In this document: piece after piece, positions 1 to 8,427 of the stretch
Layout of the letters: each line of letters opens with the position of its first letter
Numbering within the stretch: position 1 is the first letter of the stretch
Assembly: GCF_012516435.1 (NCBI RefSeq)
Contig: NZ_CP051216.1
Location: forward strand, 3,833,501-3,897,500
DNA: 64,000 nucleotides
From: Pseudodesulfovibrio sp. zrk46
GTDB lineage: Bacteria > Desulfobacterota > Desulfovibrionia > Desulfovibrionales > Desulfovibrionaceae
Reading direction: 5' to 3'
The notes under the pieces: model-generated
What the model saw: only the letters and a program-made list of their open reading frames with translations
Databases searched by the model: none
Told to the model about the DNA's origin: nothing
Position numbers and translations under genes: made by a program

Positions 1-156
1 TTCTTTTTCAATCTTAACAGACAGTTCGAAATTTTCTTCCAATTCCACAGTTTTAGTCGGCTCCATCCCGCTCTCAGAGCTAGAAAATGCGCCACACCCC
101 AACGTGAAAAGAAGAATAGTCGCCAAACACATGTTTACCAAAATCCTGCCGAACAT
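1..156 (-). CDS. Small lipoprotein, 5' part only (runs off the window)
   Basis: An open frame on the minus strand starts with ATG at 156 and stays open for 52 codons to base 1, so the C-terminus is missing. The N-terminus reads as a lipoprotein signal: a basic MFGR start, a hydrophobic stretch with ATILLF, then a Cys at residue 21 (context TLGC). The match to the lipobox is imperfect because Thr rather than Leu sits at -3. After the Cys comes a Ser-rich linker and an acidic, Glu/Lys-rich stretch. It is divergent from the peptide-transporter operon, with an inverted repeat between them. Family not recognised. Confidence 0.6.
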   Translation of the reverse strand, partial: MFGRILVNMCLATILLFTLGCGAFSSSESGMEPTKTVELEENFELSVKIEKE

Positions 157-191
157 AATTCTGAATTCCTACGTTTCCGTTTTTCCTTTGT

Positions 192-212
192 ACGGTATTG
201 TTAAAATACCGT
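192..212. promoter_or_regulatory. Perfect inverted repeat, operator-like, between divergent genes
   Basis: ACGGTATT, a 5-base spacer and AATACCGT form two perfect 8-base arms. The site lies 36 bases upstream of the lipoprotein start and about 170 bases upstream of the transporter operon. The dyad size and divergent position fit a repressor or activator site; the cognate regulator is unknown. Confidence 0.45.
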
Positions 213-266
213 GATGAGTGTATGAAGTATCAGTTTTCGCCTGACGTTGTATACTGTGTCTGATGA

Positions 267-282
267 CCGAGGCAAGCCTCGG
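267..282 (+). other. Leader hairpin upstream of dppA
   Basis: CCGAGG and CCTCGG pair around a CAAG tetraloop. A second short dyad (GCCCC, then AC, then GGGGC) follows near 308-319. Both lie in the probable 5' leader of the binding-protein gene and lack a T-tract. They may stabilise the abundant dppA message; I do not recognise a riboswitch class. Confidence 0.35.
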
Positions 283-384
283 AACCAGTGTGCATCGCCA
301 GCGTTTTGCCCCACGGGGCTAGGAGAGGTATGTGTGTGCGTCAACTAATGGCGCAACGTGGTAAAATTACGGAGGAATTCTTTT

Positions 385-2004
385 ATGAAAATGTCGAGAC
401 TCTCTCTTCTCGTTCTCACCTTGATGGTTTCCGCCATGCTGCTGGCTGGCTGCGGCGAAGCCCCGAAGGAAGAGAAGGCAGAAAAAGCTGCTCCCGCTGA
501 AACGGCAGCTCCTGAAAAAGTCGTCCTGAAACTCGCTATGGACGCTGACCCGGTATCTCTGGACCCGCAGGTCCAGCTGTCTGGCGGCATGCTGCAGTAT
601 GCCCACATGGTTTTCGATCCCCTGGTTCGCTGGACCAAGGACGGCGGCTTTGAGCCCCGCCTGGCCGAACGTTGGGAATCCATCAGCCCCACCGTTACTC
701 GCTTCTACCTGCGTCAGGGCGTGAAGTTCCACTCCGGCAACGAATTCACCGCCGAAGACGTGGTTTTCTCCATTGCTCGTCTGAAGAAGTCCGAAGATTT
801 CAAGGGCCTGTTCACCGCTTTCGGTGACGCTGTCGCCACCGACAAGTACGTCGTCGACCTGGTCACCCACGAGCCCTACGGTCTGGTCATGGCCATGGCT
901 ACCTACATCTTCCCCATGGACAAGGCTTTCTACACCGGTACCGATCCGAAGAACGACAAGCCCAAAGACCTGATCCTCAAGACCGACTACTCCTTTGCCA
1001 ACTACAACGAGTCCGGCACCGGTCCCTTCGTGGTCACCGAGCGTGAGCAGGGCGTGAAGGTCACCTTCACCCGCTTTGCCGACTACTGGGATAAGGCAAC
1101 CGGTAACGTTGAAGAAATCATCCTGACCCCCATCAGCGAAGCTCCCACCCGTGTGGCTGCCCTGCTGTCCGGCGATGTTGATTTCATCATGCCCGTTCCC
1201 CCGAACGATCTGGAGCGCATCAACACCACTGAAGGCCTGAAGCTGGTCACCATGTCCGGTTCCCGCATCATCACCTTCCAGCTGAACCAGAAGCGCCGCC
1301 CCGAGTTCGCCAACGCCAAGGTGCGTCAGGCCATGGCTTACGCCTATGACAACAACGGCGTAGTCGCCAAGGTCATGAAGGGCTTCGCTACCGCTGCTGC
1401 TCAGAACTCCCCGAAGGGCTACCAGGGTAACAACCCTGCTCTGACCCCTCGCTTCGATCTCGAAAAGGCCAAGGCCCTCATGGTTGAAGCCGGCTATCCT
1501 GATGGTTTCGAGTGCACCATGATCGCACCCAACAACCGTTACGTTAACGACGAGAAGATCTCTCAGGCTTTCGTTGCCATGATGTCCAAGATCGGCATCA
1601 AGGTTTCTCTGAAGACCATGCCCAAGGCCCAGTACTGGGATCAGTTCGACGCTCAGGCTGCTGACATCCAGATGATCGGTTGGCACTCTGACACCGAAGA
1701 CTCCGCTAACTTCTTCGAGTACCTCTACATGTGCCCGAACAAGGAAACCGGTAAGGGTCAGTACAACTCCGGCAACTACTGCAACGAGAAGGTCGACGAG
1801 ATCACCATGGCCTCCAACACCGAGACCGACGTTGAAAAGCGTAAGGCCATGTTGCAGGAAGTTGAGCAGATTCTGTTCGACGACGCTGCCTTCATCCCGC
1901 TGCACTGGCAGAACCTGTCTTGGGCCTCCAAGAAGGACATGAACACCGAAGATATCGTGAACGTCATGAACTTCCCGTACTTCGGTAATCTGGTCATCAA
2001 GTAG
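385..2004 (+). CDS. dppA: Peptide/nickel-type ABC transporter substrate-binding lipoprotein (DppA/OppA family)
   Basis: A 539-residue extracytoplasmic solute-binding protein of the SBP_bac_5 family that would capture oligopeptides, dipeptides or a similar ligand and pass it to the adjacent permease. The start at 385 is chosen because GGAGG (371-375) sits nine bases upstream; a longer frame from GTG 358 has no such site. The signal peptide ends in LLAGC with the lipidated Cys at residue 23. Family landmarks include the SLDPQ region near the mature N-terminus, FHSGNEFTAEDVVFS, and a C-terminal AAFIPLHW stretch. It is first in a five-gene transporter operon and is followed by a strong hairpin, which fits higher expression of the binding protein than of the membrane parts. 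The substrate cannot be told from sequence. Confidence 0.9.
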   Translation: MKMSRLSLLVLTLMVSAMLLAGCGEAPKEEKAEKAAPAETAAPEKVVLKLAMDADPVSLDPQVQLSGGMLQYAHMVFDPLVRWTKDGGFEPRLAERWESISPTVTRFYLRQGVKFHSGNEFTAEDVVFSIARLKKSEDFKGLFTAFGDAVATDKYVVDLVTHEPYGLVMAMATYIFPMDKAFYTGTDPKNDKPKDLILKTDYSFANYNESGTGPFVVTEREQGVKVTFTRFADYWDKATGNVEEIILTPISEAPTRVAALLSGDVDFIMPVPPNDLERINTTEGLKLVTMSGSRIITFQLNQKRRPEFANAKVRQAMAYAYDNNGVVAKVMKGFATAAAQNSPKGYQGNNPALTPRFDLEKAKALMVEAGYPDGFECTMIAPNNRYVNDEKISQAFVAMMSKIGIKVSLKTMPKAQYWDQFDAQAADIQMIGWHSDTEDSANFFEYLYMCPNKETGKGQYNSGNYCNEKVDEITMASNTETDVEKRKAMLQEVEQILFDDAAFIPLHWQNLSWASKKDMNTEDIVNVMNFPYFGNLVIK

Positions 2005-2045
2005 CGTTAATTCGCACTTGCCATAGACGAAAAACAATCCTAACA

Positions 2046-2076
2046 GGGGAACCCCGTTCGGCGGGGTTCCCCTTTG
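2046..2076 (+). terminator. GC-rich hairpin after dppA (partial terminator or mRNA stabiliser)
   Basis: GGGGAACCCCG and CGGGGTTCCCC form an 11-bp stem with a TTCGG loop, followed by only TTTG. The tail is weak, so read-through into the permease genes is likely. This arrangement commonly keeps periplasmic binding protein in excess over the permease. Confidence 0.75.
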
Positions 2077-2227
2077 TAGACTGTTGGAAAATGTCCGACT
2101 GCCACCGGAAGGAAGATGGAGAGACTTCTCCCCGGTCAGCAGATCGGATTTGTGTCTTTTCGGCCTGGCAATCGAACGTTTTTTAACAGCCTACAAGGGA
2201 TTCAACGACTTACCCAACCCAAATCAT

Positions 2228-3205
2228 ATGTTTGCATTTACAATTAAACGAATAGCCCAAGCGATTCTGGTCATGTTGATCATTTCGTTTATTGGGTTCT
2301 CCATTAAGAACGCCTTTGGCGATCCCGTACGAGAACTAGTGGGCGAGCGTGTCACCCCTGAGGAACGCGCCAAGATCAGAGATCAACTGGGCCTGAACGA
2401 CCCATTTATGGTTCAGTACGGAAGGTTCCTGAAGAACGCCACCCATGGCGATCTGGGCCGTTCATTCTTCTTCAAAAAACCGGTGACCGAAGTCATCATT
2501 TCCAAAGCTCCGGCCACCATCGAACTGGTATTCTGTGCCGCGCTAATTATTATTACCCTGTCCGTACCACTTGGAATCTACTCCGCGATTCATCCTAAAC
2601 GACTATTCAGTCGGATAGTCATGGGAGGATCAATCGTCGGTGTTTCAATACCAGTCTTTTTAACAGCTATCTTACTCATCTACATTTTCTCGGTTGAGTT
2701 ACATTGGCTCCCATCCTTCGGACGAGGTGAAACCGTTAAAGTATTTGGTTGGTGGGACTCCGGCCTGCTCACCAAGGACGGCCTGCTTCATCTGATTATG
2801 CCGTCCATCGCCCTGTCTTCCATCATGCTGCCACTCTTCATCCGCCTCATTCGTTCCGAAATGATGGAGGTACTCGAGAGTGAATACGTTAAATATGCTT
2901 GGGCCAAAGGCATCAAGCCTCGCCGTGTTTGGTGGGTACATGCCTTCAAGAACACCCTGCTCCCGGTTATCACCGTGGGCGGCGTCCAGCTCGGTATCAT
3001 GGTGGCATTCACCATTCTCACCGAGACCGTATTCCAGTGGCAGGGAATGGGCTCCATGTTCATCGAGTCCGTTGAGCGCGCCGATACCGCACTCATGGTA
3101 TCCTACATCGTGGTCGTCGGCTTCATCTTCGTTGTCGTCAACACCATCGTTGACCTTATCTACGGCCTGGTTAACCCCACCGTACGCGTAGCGGGGAGAA
3201 AGTAG
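2228..3205 (+). CDS. dppB: Peptide ABC transporter permease (DppB/OppB family)
   Basis: A 325-residue inner-membrane permease, BPD_transp_1 type. The start at ATG 2228 (MFAFTIKRIAQ) is set by family alignment: the upstream 48 codons of open frame are soluble-looking and unlike the family, but no good Shine-Dalgarno precedes 2228, so this start is tentative. The N-terminal helix, the periplasmic loop with GDPVREL, and about six membrane segments are visible. The cytoplasmic EAA loop lies around EYVKYAWAKGIKPRRV, where the ATPases dock. The stop codon abuts the dppC start. Confidence 0.88.
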   Translation: MFAFTIKRIAQAILVMLIISFIGFSIKNAFGDPVRELVGERVTPEERAKIRDQLGLNDPFMVQYGRFLKNATHGDLGRSFFFKKPVTEVIISKAPATIELVFCAALIIITLSVPLGIYSAIHPKRLFSRIVMGGSIVGVSIPVFLTAILLIYIFSVELHWLPSFGRGETVKVFGWWDSGLLTKDGLLHLIMPSIALSSIMLPLFIRLIRSEMMEVLESEYVKYAWAKGIKPRRVWWVHAFKNTLLPVITVGGVQLGIMVAFTILTETVFQWQGMGSMFIESVERADTALMVSYIVVVGFIFVVVNTIVDLIYGLVNPTVRVAGRK

Positions 3206-4123
3206 ATGCGTTCACGTTGGCAACGATTCAAGGAATCCTTCTTCCTTTACAGCTTCCTGCGGGACCCCATGGCGTACGTCAGCTTCGCCATTCTGGTTGT
3301 GCTCATCATCGGTGCGTTTGGTGCTCCTATCCTTGCTCCGCATGATCCGTACAATCCCGCAACCATCGACATCATGGACTCTGAGCTGCCTCCGGCATGG
3401 GAAGCAGACGGAACCAGCAAGTTCCTTCTCGGCACGGACAACATGGGCCGCGACATGCTCTCTACCATGCTCTACGGCATGCGCATCTCCATCATCATCG
3501 GTCTCGGCGCGGTGGCACTCCAGGCATTTCTGGGCGTAGTCATCGGCCTGTTATCTGGCTACATCAAGCGGCTGGACAACATCATGATGCGTATCGCGGA
3601 TGTCCAGCTCTCATTCTCGACTTACATGATCGCAATCTTTATCGGTGCGATCTTCCAAACCATGTTCGGTGTGGCAAACTATGAAAAGATCGCCGCGCCG
3701 CTGCTGATTTTGATCATTGGCCTGGCCGAATGGCCGCAGTACGCCCGTACTGTTCGCGCCTCTGTTCTGGCTGAACGCAGAAAGGAATATGTGGAAGCCG
3801 CCCGTGTCATCGGCCTTTCCAAGATTCGCATCATGTGGCGTCACATCCTGCCCAACACCCTTTCTCCGGTGCTGGTCATCTCCACAGTTCAGGTCGCTAA
3901 CGCCATCATGAGTGAGGCGGCCCTTTCCTTCCTCGGTCTCGGTATGCCCATGACCAAGCCCTCGCTTGGCTCGCTCATCACCGCCGGATTCGAATACATT
4001 TTCTCCGGCTCCTGGTGGATCACCATCTTCCCCGGCGTTCTGCTGGTGTTGTTGGTTCTGGTGATCAACCTCCTGGGCGACTGGGTCCGCGATTACCTCA
4101 ACCCGAAACTGTACAAGGGGTAG
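3206..4123 (+). CDS. dppC: Peptide ABC transporter permease (DppC/OppC family)
   Basis: A 305-residue second permease subunit. The ATG immediately follows the dppB stop with no gap, and a purine-rich GGGGAGAAAG lies in the end of dppB. It has an N-terminal membrane segment, the LLGTDNMGRDMLS region typical of DppC, an EAA loop (EYVEAARVIGLSKIRIMWRHI) and about six helices in all. It would form the heterodimeric channel with DppB. Confidence 0.9.
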   Translation: MRSRWQRFKESFFLYSFLRDPMAYVSFAILVVLIIGAFGAPILAPHDPYNPATIDIMDSELPPAWEADGTSKFLLGTDNMGRDMLSTMLYGMRISIIIGLGAVALQAFLGVVIGLLSGYIKRLDNIMMRIADVQLSFSTYMIAIFIGAIFQTMFGVANYEKIAAPLLILIIGLAEWPQYARTVRASVLAERRKEYVEAARVIGLSKIRIMWRHILPNTLSPVLVISTVQVANAIMSEAALSFLGLGMPMTKPSLGSLITAGFEYIFSGSWWITIFPGVLLVLLVLVINLLGDWVRDYLNPKLYKG

Positions 4124-4126
4124 ATC

Positions 4127-5098
4127 ATGGAACAACTCCTTGACATCAACAACCTCAGAGTAGAATTCACCCTGCGCGACAAAACCCTGCGCGCCGTACG
4201 CGACGTCTCCCTTTCCGTAGGACGTGGCGAGCGCCTCGGCATTGTCGGCGAATCCGGCGCTGGTAAATCCGTGCTCGGCTTCTCCATTATCAACCTCATC
4301 TCCAAACCCGGTAAGATTACTGGCGGTGAGATCATCTTCAACGGTCAGGACATCTCCAAGTTCTCCTACGACGAGATGCGTAAGATTCGTGGAAACCATA
4401 TATCCATGATCTTTCAGGACCCCATGATGACTCTCAATCCCGTTTTCACCATCGGCACCCAGATGAAGGAAACCATTCTGGCGCACATGAATGTTTCCGA
4501 TAAAGAAGCTGAAGCGATCTGCCTGGACAAACTGCGCAAGGTATACATTCCGTCCCCGGAAAAGCGCCTCAAGCAGTATCCGCACGAGTTCTCCGGCGGC
4601 ATGCGTCAGCGCATCGTCATCGCCATCTCGTTGCTTACCAATCCCAAGCTGATCATAGCGGACGAACCGACCACGGCTTTGGACGTTACCATTCAGGCCG
4701 AAATCATGGACCTGCTGCTTGAGCTTTGTAAGACGGAAAACATGGGTTTGATCCTGATCACCCATGACCTCGCCGTCGTCTCTGAAGTGACTCAGCGCAT
4801 TGCCGTTCTCTACGCGGGTAAGGTCGTTGAAATCGGCCCCACCGAACAGATCATCAACAAACCACAGCATCCCTACACTCAGGGACTGCTTCAGGCCTTG
4901 CCTCAAATGGCAGGTGGTAACAATCGCCTCAACCAGATTCCCGGCATGATGCCGTCGCTCTTTGACATGCCCTCGGGCTGCCCCTTCGAGCCTCGCTGCT
5001 TGGAGAAGCTGGAACGGTGTAAGCACGAAATCCCCGATCTACGTGAACTGAAAAGCGGCACAAGCGTCGCCTGCTACGAACGTGACGGAGGGGAATAA
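4127..5098 (+). CDS. dppD: Peptide ABC transporter ATP-binding protein (DppD/OppD family)
   Basis: A 323-residue ATPase. Walker A is GESGAGKS (about 41-48), the ABC signature is SGGMRQR, Walker B is LIIADEPTTALD and the switch His is in ITHDLAV. The C-terminal oligopeptide-transporter extension carries clustered cysteines (GCPFEPRC, ERC, VACYE), which in DppD/OppD homologues can bind an Fe-S cluster. The start lies three bases after dppC. It probably pairs with DppF as a heterodimer that powers import. Confidence 0.9.
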   Translation: MEQLLDINNLRVEFTLRDKTLRAVRDVSLSVGRGERLGIVGESGAGKSVLGFSIINLISKPGKITGGEIIFNGQDISKFSYDEMRKIRGNHISMIFQDPMMTLNPVFTIGTQMKETILAHMNVSDKEAEAICLDKLRKVYIPSPEKRLKQYPHEFSGGMRQRIVIAISLLTNPKLIIADEPTTALDVTIQAEIMDLLLELCKTENMGLILITHDLAVVSEVTQRIAVLYAGKVVEIGPTEQIINKPQHPYTQGLLQALPQMAGGNNRLNQIPGMMPSLFDMPSGCPFEPRCLEKLERCKHEIPDLRELKSGTSVACYERDGGE

Positions 5099-5101
5099 GC
5101 A

Positions 5102-6109
5102 ATGACGAAACTTCTCGAAATCAACGACGTCGACAAACACTTCGACATCTCCGGCTCCTTCCTTGATCAGCTTCGTCTTGAGGGCGGCAAAATCAGCCGC
5201 AAACAGACTGTGGTCAAGGCTGTGAACAACGTCACTCTGGATGTTCTGCCCGGCGAAACTCTCAGTGTTGTCGGCGAATCCGGTTGCGGCAAGTCTACAC
5301 TTGCCCGTACGGTAATGGGACTCTATCAGCCTAATAAGGGCGAGATCCTATACCGCGGCAAGCGTATCGACAACTTGAGTTCCTCTCAGATGAAGCCTTA
5401 CCGCACCAAGATGCAGATGGTCTTCCAGGACCCTTATGCCTCTTTGAATCCACGCATGAAGGTCAGTGAAATTCTGGAGGAGCCGGTTAAGTTCCATAAT
5501 CCAAAGCTGTCTCGTGCCGAGGTTAAAGACACGGTAGCCGAAGTCATGCTGCAAGTTGGTGTTGACCCTAAATGGGCTGCCAACTACCCGCATGAATTCT
5601 CCGGTGGCCAGCGCCAACGTATCTCCATTGCGCGCGCTCTGGTCCTCGGCCCGGAATTCATCGCGGCCGATGAGCCCATCGCAGCACTCGACGTGTCCAT
5701 TCAGGCGCAGATTCTGAACCTGCTTATGGATGCCCAGGAACAACGCGGGCTGACTTACCTGTTCATCAGCCACGACTTAAGTGTTGTTGAACACATCTCA
5801 AGTCGCGTGGCCGTCATGTATCTCGGCTGTGTGTGCGAACTGGCTCCGGCCAAGGAGTTATTCTCCAACCCGCGTCACCCATATACTCAGGCTCTGCTCT
5901 CAGCCATTCCTAAGCTGGGTGGTAAGGCTGGTGGACACACCAAGCTCTCCGGTGACGTTCCTACTCCTATCAACCTGCCCACAGGCTGCGTCTTCCATGG
6001 TCGCTGTCCGCACGCCAATGAACGGTGTACGCAAGAGATTCCTGCCCGACAGGATCTCGACACTGGAACCATTGTTGCCTGCCACGCAGTGGAAGAGGGA
6101 CGCATCTAA
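5102..6109 (+). CDS. dppF: Peptide ABC transporter ATP-binding protein (DppF/OppF family)
   Basis: A 335-residue ATPase, the partner of DppD. Walker A is GESGCGKST, the signature SGGQRQR, Walker [13 protein letters not shown], and the H-loop ISHDLSV. The C-terminal extension again has Cys residues ([13 protein letters not shown]). It begins three bases after dppD and is the last gene of the operon, ending at a strong palindromic terminator. Confidence 0.9.
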   Translation: MTKLLEINDVDKHFDISGSFLDQLRLEGGKISRKQTVVKAVNNVTLDVLPGETLSVVGESGCGKSTLARTVMGLYQPNKGEILYRGKRIDNLSSSQMKPYRTKMQMVFQDPYASLNPRMKVSEILEEPVKFHNPKLSRAEVKDTVAEVMLQVGVDPKWAANYPHEFSGGQRQRISIARALVLGPEFIAADEPIAALDVSIQAQILNLLMDAQEQRGLTYLFISHDLSVVEHISSRVAVMYLGCVCELAPAKELFSNPRHPYTQALLSAIPKLGGKAGGHTKLSGDVPTPINLPTGCVFHGRCPHANERCTQEIPARQDLDTGTIVACHAVEEGRI

Positions 6110-6122
6110 AAGCGCCACAAGT

Positions 6123-6168
6123 ACAATAAAAAAGGGCAGCCTGCATGCAGGCTGCCCTTTTTTATTGT
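6123..6168. terminator. Perfect 46-bp palindrome, bidirectional terminator
   Basis: The centre GCAGCCTGCATGCAGGCTGC is flanked by GG/CC, then by A6 on the left and T6 on the right. The two 23-base halves are perfectly complementary. It sits between convergent dppF and the response-regulator gene and has a U-tract for either direction. Confidence 0.9.
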
Positions 6169-6181
6169 CCATCCATAGCTG

Positions 6182-6577
6182 CTAGAGGATCAGGTTCTGC
6201 CTGAGTTCCTCCATGACTTTCTCTTTGTCCAATGGTTTGACGATGTAGCAAGCGGCGTGCGTGTTAAAAAACGCCTTACTCACATTGGTATCGTCCACCA
6301 GAGAGGTGACCATAACCAGCTTGAACTGGTTGATGTCCGACACGCCCTTATCCCTTTCTCGGCTGCGCATAATTTCAGCTGCCTGATGACCGTCCATGCC
6401 GGGCATCAGAATATCCATCATGACCACGTCATAGGGACGCTTTTCAGCATATGCCGAATCGAACTTTTCTACCCCTTCCTCACCAGTCAGGGCAAAGTCA
6501 CACTCGGCATGTGGTGCCAGAATCGTTTCAAGGTATAGGTGAACGCTTTCGTCGTCGTCCACAATGAGAAATCGCAA
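6182..6577 (-). CDS. CheY-like single-domain response regulator
   Basis: A 131-residue stand-alone receiver domain with no output domain. It keeps the acidic pocket D8/D9, the phospho-acceptor D55 (context MMDILMPGMDG), T91 and K114 (VKPLDK). It begins with TTG at 6577, preceded by a GAGG element, in the same orientation as the flavoprotein gene 91 bases upstream, so it may be co-transcribed. No histidine kinase is nearby. It probably relays a phospho-signal by protein contact; partner unknown. Confidence 0.85.
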   Translation of the reverse strand: MRFLIVDDDESVHLYLETILAPHAECDFALTGEEGVEKFDSAYAEKRPYDVVMMDILMPGMDGHQAAEIMRSRERDKGVSDINQFKLVMVTSLVDDTNVSKAFFNTHAACYIVKPLDKEKVMEELRQNLIL

Positions 6578-6668
6578 CTCTATCCTCGCTTAACCGCCAA
6601 CAATGATCAATTCGTACTAGTGGCTAATTTTGAATCGCCACGTTACACCAACTGAATGCGGGTCGCAA

Positions 6669-8378
6669 CTATACGTTAACACCGTATTTCTTGATCGCCG
6701 CCATGCCACCATGAACGTTGATCACGTTCTCATAGCCCTTTTCATCAAGCATGATCTGAGCTTCGTAAGAGCGTGCACCAGTATTGCACACCAGAACCAC
6801 CGGTTTGTCAGTGGGGATCTCGTTCAAACGATTATAGATCTCACCCTGAGGAACATTATGCCAATGTTCAGGGTTGCGCTCCATAGGCTTCTCAGCATCG
6901 CTATGCTCACGACAATCAAGGAAGAAGCACTCGCTGGTTTCACGCTTGTCCCACAGCTCCTGGAAACCATCGGGGCCAACACCGCGGTTGATACCACGCA
7001 GAGCGTTATCAGCAAGGTTGGCCAAGGTATTCAGGATATCCATGGCTGCAGCGAACGGCGGAGAGTACGCCAGCTCCATATTAGAAAAATCATCGATTGT
7101 CGGCTCGGACTTGAGCAACGCAGCCACAGCATTGATGCGGCCCACCATGGCATCGCCGGAAGAGCCAAAGCCCTGTACGCCAAGGACACGACGGGTCTTC
7201 TTGTCCACCGTCATCTCCAGCGTCATGAGCTCCTTGGTAGGATAGAAATGAGCACGGTCAAGCTGAATGAGCAGAACACTGATGGCGTCGAAACCGGCAT
7301 GCTTTGCAGAGTCAAGACTCAGGCCGGTACCAGCCATTGAAGTCTCAAACAGTTTAACGACGAAGGAACCAACAACGCCGTCAAAACGGGTTTCGCCGCC
7401 AGCCAGGTTATTACCGATGACGCGACCCTGGCGATTTGCCATGGAGCCCAGCGGCAGGAAAGCAGGCTGGTCGGTGATCAGATTCTTCACGATGGCGCAG
7501 TCGCCGCCGCAATAGATATCCGGATCGTTGGTCCGCATGAACTCATCCACAAACACACCACCAAGCTGGTGGCAGTTGAGGCCGGCTTCTTCGGCAATCT
7601 TGGAATTAGGCACAACACCGGCAGCGATGATAACGGCATCGGCATCAAGGGTGCGCTTATTGGTGATCACCTTGGTGACCTTGCCATCCTCGCCCTCAAA
7701 GCCCTCGACGACTTCACCGAAGTGGAAGGTTACGCCGTTTTCTTCCATGTGCTTCTGCCCCATGGTGGCAAGAGCCGGACTCACCAGACGCGGCATGATT
7801 TGATCAGTAATCTCCACAACAGTAGTTTCTACGCCCCACATGTCAGCAAAGGCTTCAGCCATTTCCAAACCGATGAACCCAGCGCCAACGATAACGGCAT
7901 TGCCAACTTCACCCTTGGAGATGCCTTCGCGAATGCGCAAAGCGTCATCGGGATTTGCAACGTAGCTAATACCCTTCAGGTCTTCACCGGGAAGGCCAAG
8001 TTTGCGCGGAGAAGCTCCTGTCGCGATGACGAGTTTGTCGTAGCTCAGACTGGCCTTCTCGCCGGTGGTGGCGTTCTCCACCTCAACTTGCTTGTTTTCG
8101 CGGTCAATCTTGGTGGCCTTGGTCAATATCTGAACGTCAATTCCCTTCACTTCCTTGAAGAATTTGGGATCACGCACCATATGGAAGCTTGTGGTGCAAA
8201 GTTCCTTGGCGTCGGAAACATCACCGGAAACGTAGTACGGAATACCGCAGCCACCATAAGAGATCAGAGAACTCTGATCGATCATGGTAACAGTAGAGCC
8301 GGGTTCAAGACGTTTGAAACGACAGGCAGCTTTGGGACCTAGAGCCACGCCGCCAATAACTACGATGTGTTGAGACAT
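6669..8378 (-). CDS. FAD-dependent CoA-disulfide/polysulfide reductase with C-terminal rhodanese domain
   Basis: A 569-residue fusion protein. Residues 1 to about 440 form a pyridine-nucleotide-disulfide oxidoreductase. They show an FAD dinucleotide fold (VVIGGVALGPKAA), an NAD fold (VIVGAGFIGLEMAEA), and the single active Cys at C44 in YGGCGIPYYVSG, the pattern of CoA-disulfide reductases and NAD(P)H sulfur/polysulfide reductases. The last roughly 100 residues are a rhodanese with the persulfide-forming Cys at 531 (VCNTGARS). Members of this fusion class reduce CoA-polysulfide or sulfur, which suits a sulfur-metabolising anaerobe; the exact substrate is inferred. The start ATG follows the aminotransferase gene by 49 bases in the same direction. 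Confidence 0.88.
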   Translation of the reverse strand: MSQHIVVIGGVALGPKAACRFKRLEPGSTVTMIDQSSLISYGGCGIPYYVSGDVSDAKELCTTSFHMVRDPKFFKEVKGIDVQILTKATKIDRENKQVEVENATTGEKASLSYDKLVIATGASPRKLGLPGEDLKGISYVANPDDALRIREGISKGEVGNAVIVGAGFIGLEMAEAFADMWGVETTVVEITDQIMPRLVSPALATMGQKHMEENGVTFHFGEVVEGFEGEDGKVTKVITNKRTLDADAVIIAAGVVPNSKIAEEAGLNCHQLGGVFVDEFMRTNDPDIYCGGDCAIVKNLITDQPAFLPLGSMANRQGRVIGNNLAGGETRFDGVVGSFVVKLFETSMAGTGLSLDSAKHAGFDAISVLLIQLDRAHFYPTKELMTLEMTVDKKTRRVLGVQGFGSSGDAMVGRINAVAALLKSEPTIDDFSNMELAYSPPFAAAMDILNTLANLADNALRGINRGVGPDGFQELWDKRETSECFFLDCREHSDAEKPMERNPEHWHNVPQGEIYNRLNEIPTDKPVVLVCNTGARSYEAQIMLDEKGYENVINVHGGMAAIKKYGVNV

Positions 8379-8427
8379 GATATAAAACCTTATTCTGGGT
8401 TCGGGCCAACCCCTACGGCCCGAAACG

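Noticed and set aside
330..500. Short upstream peptide frame with AGGAG four bases before its ATG, overlapping the start of dppA
   Set aside because: It runs far into dppA in another frame with dppA-like base use. A leader-peptide role is possible but nothing else supports it.
367..2037. 556-residue open frame on the minus strand antisense to dppA
   Set aside because: It mirrors the codon pattern of dppA, is rich in Val/Gly/His/Asp typical of shadow frames, and has no family resemblance or ribosome-binding site.
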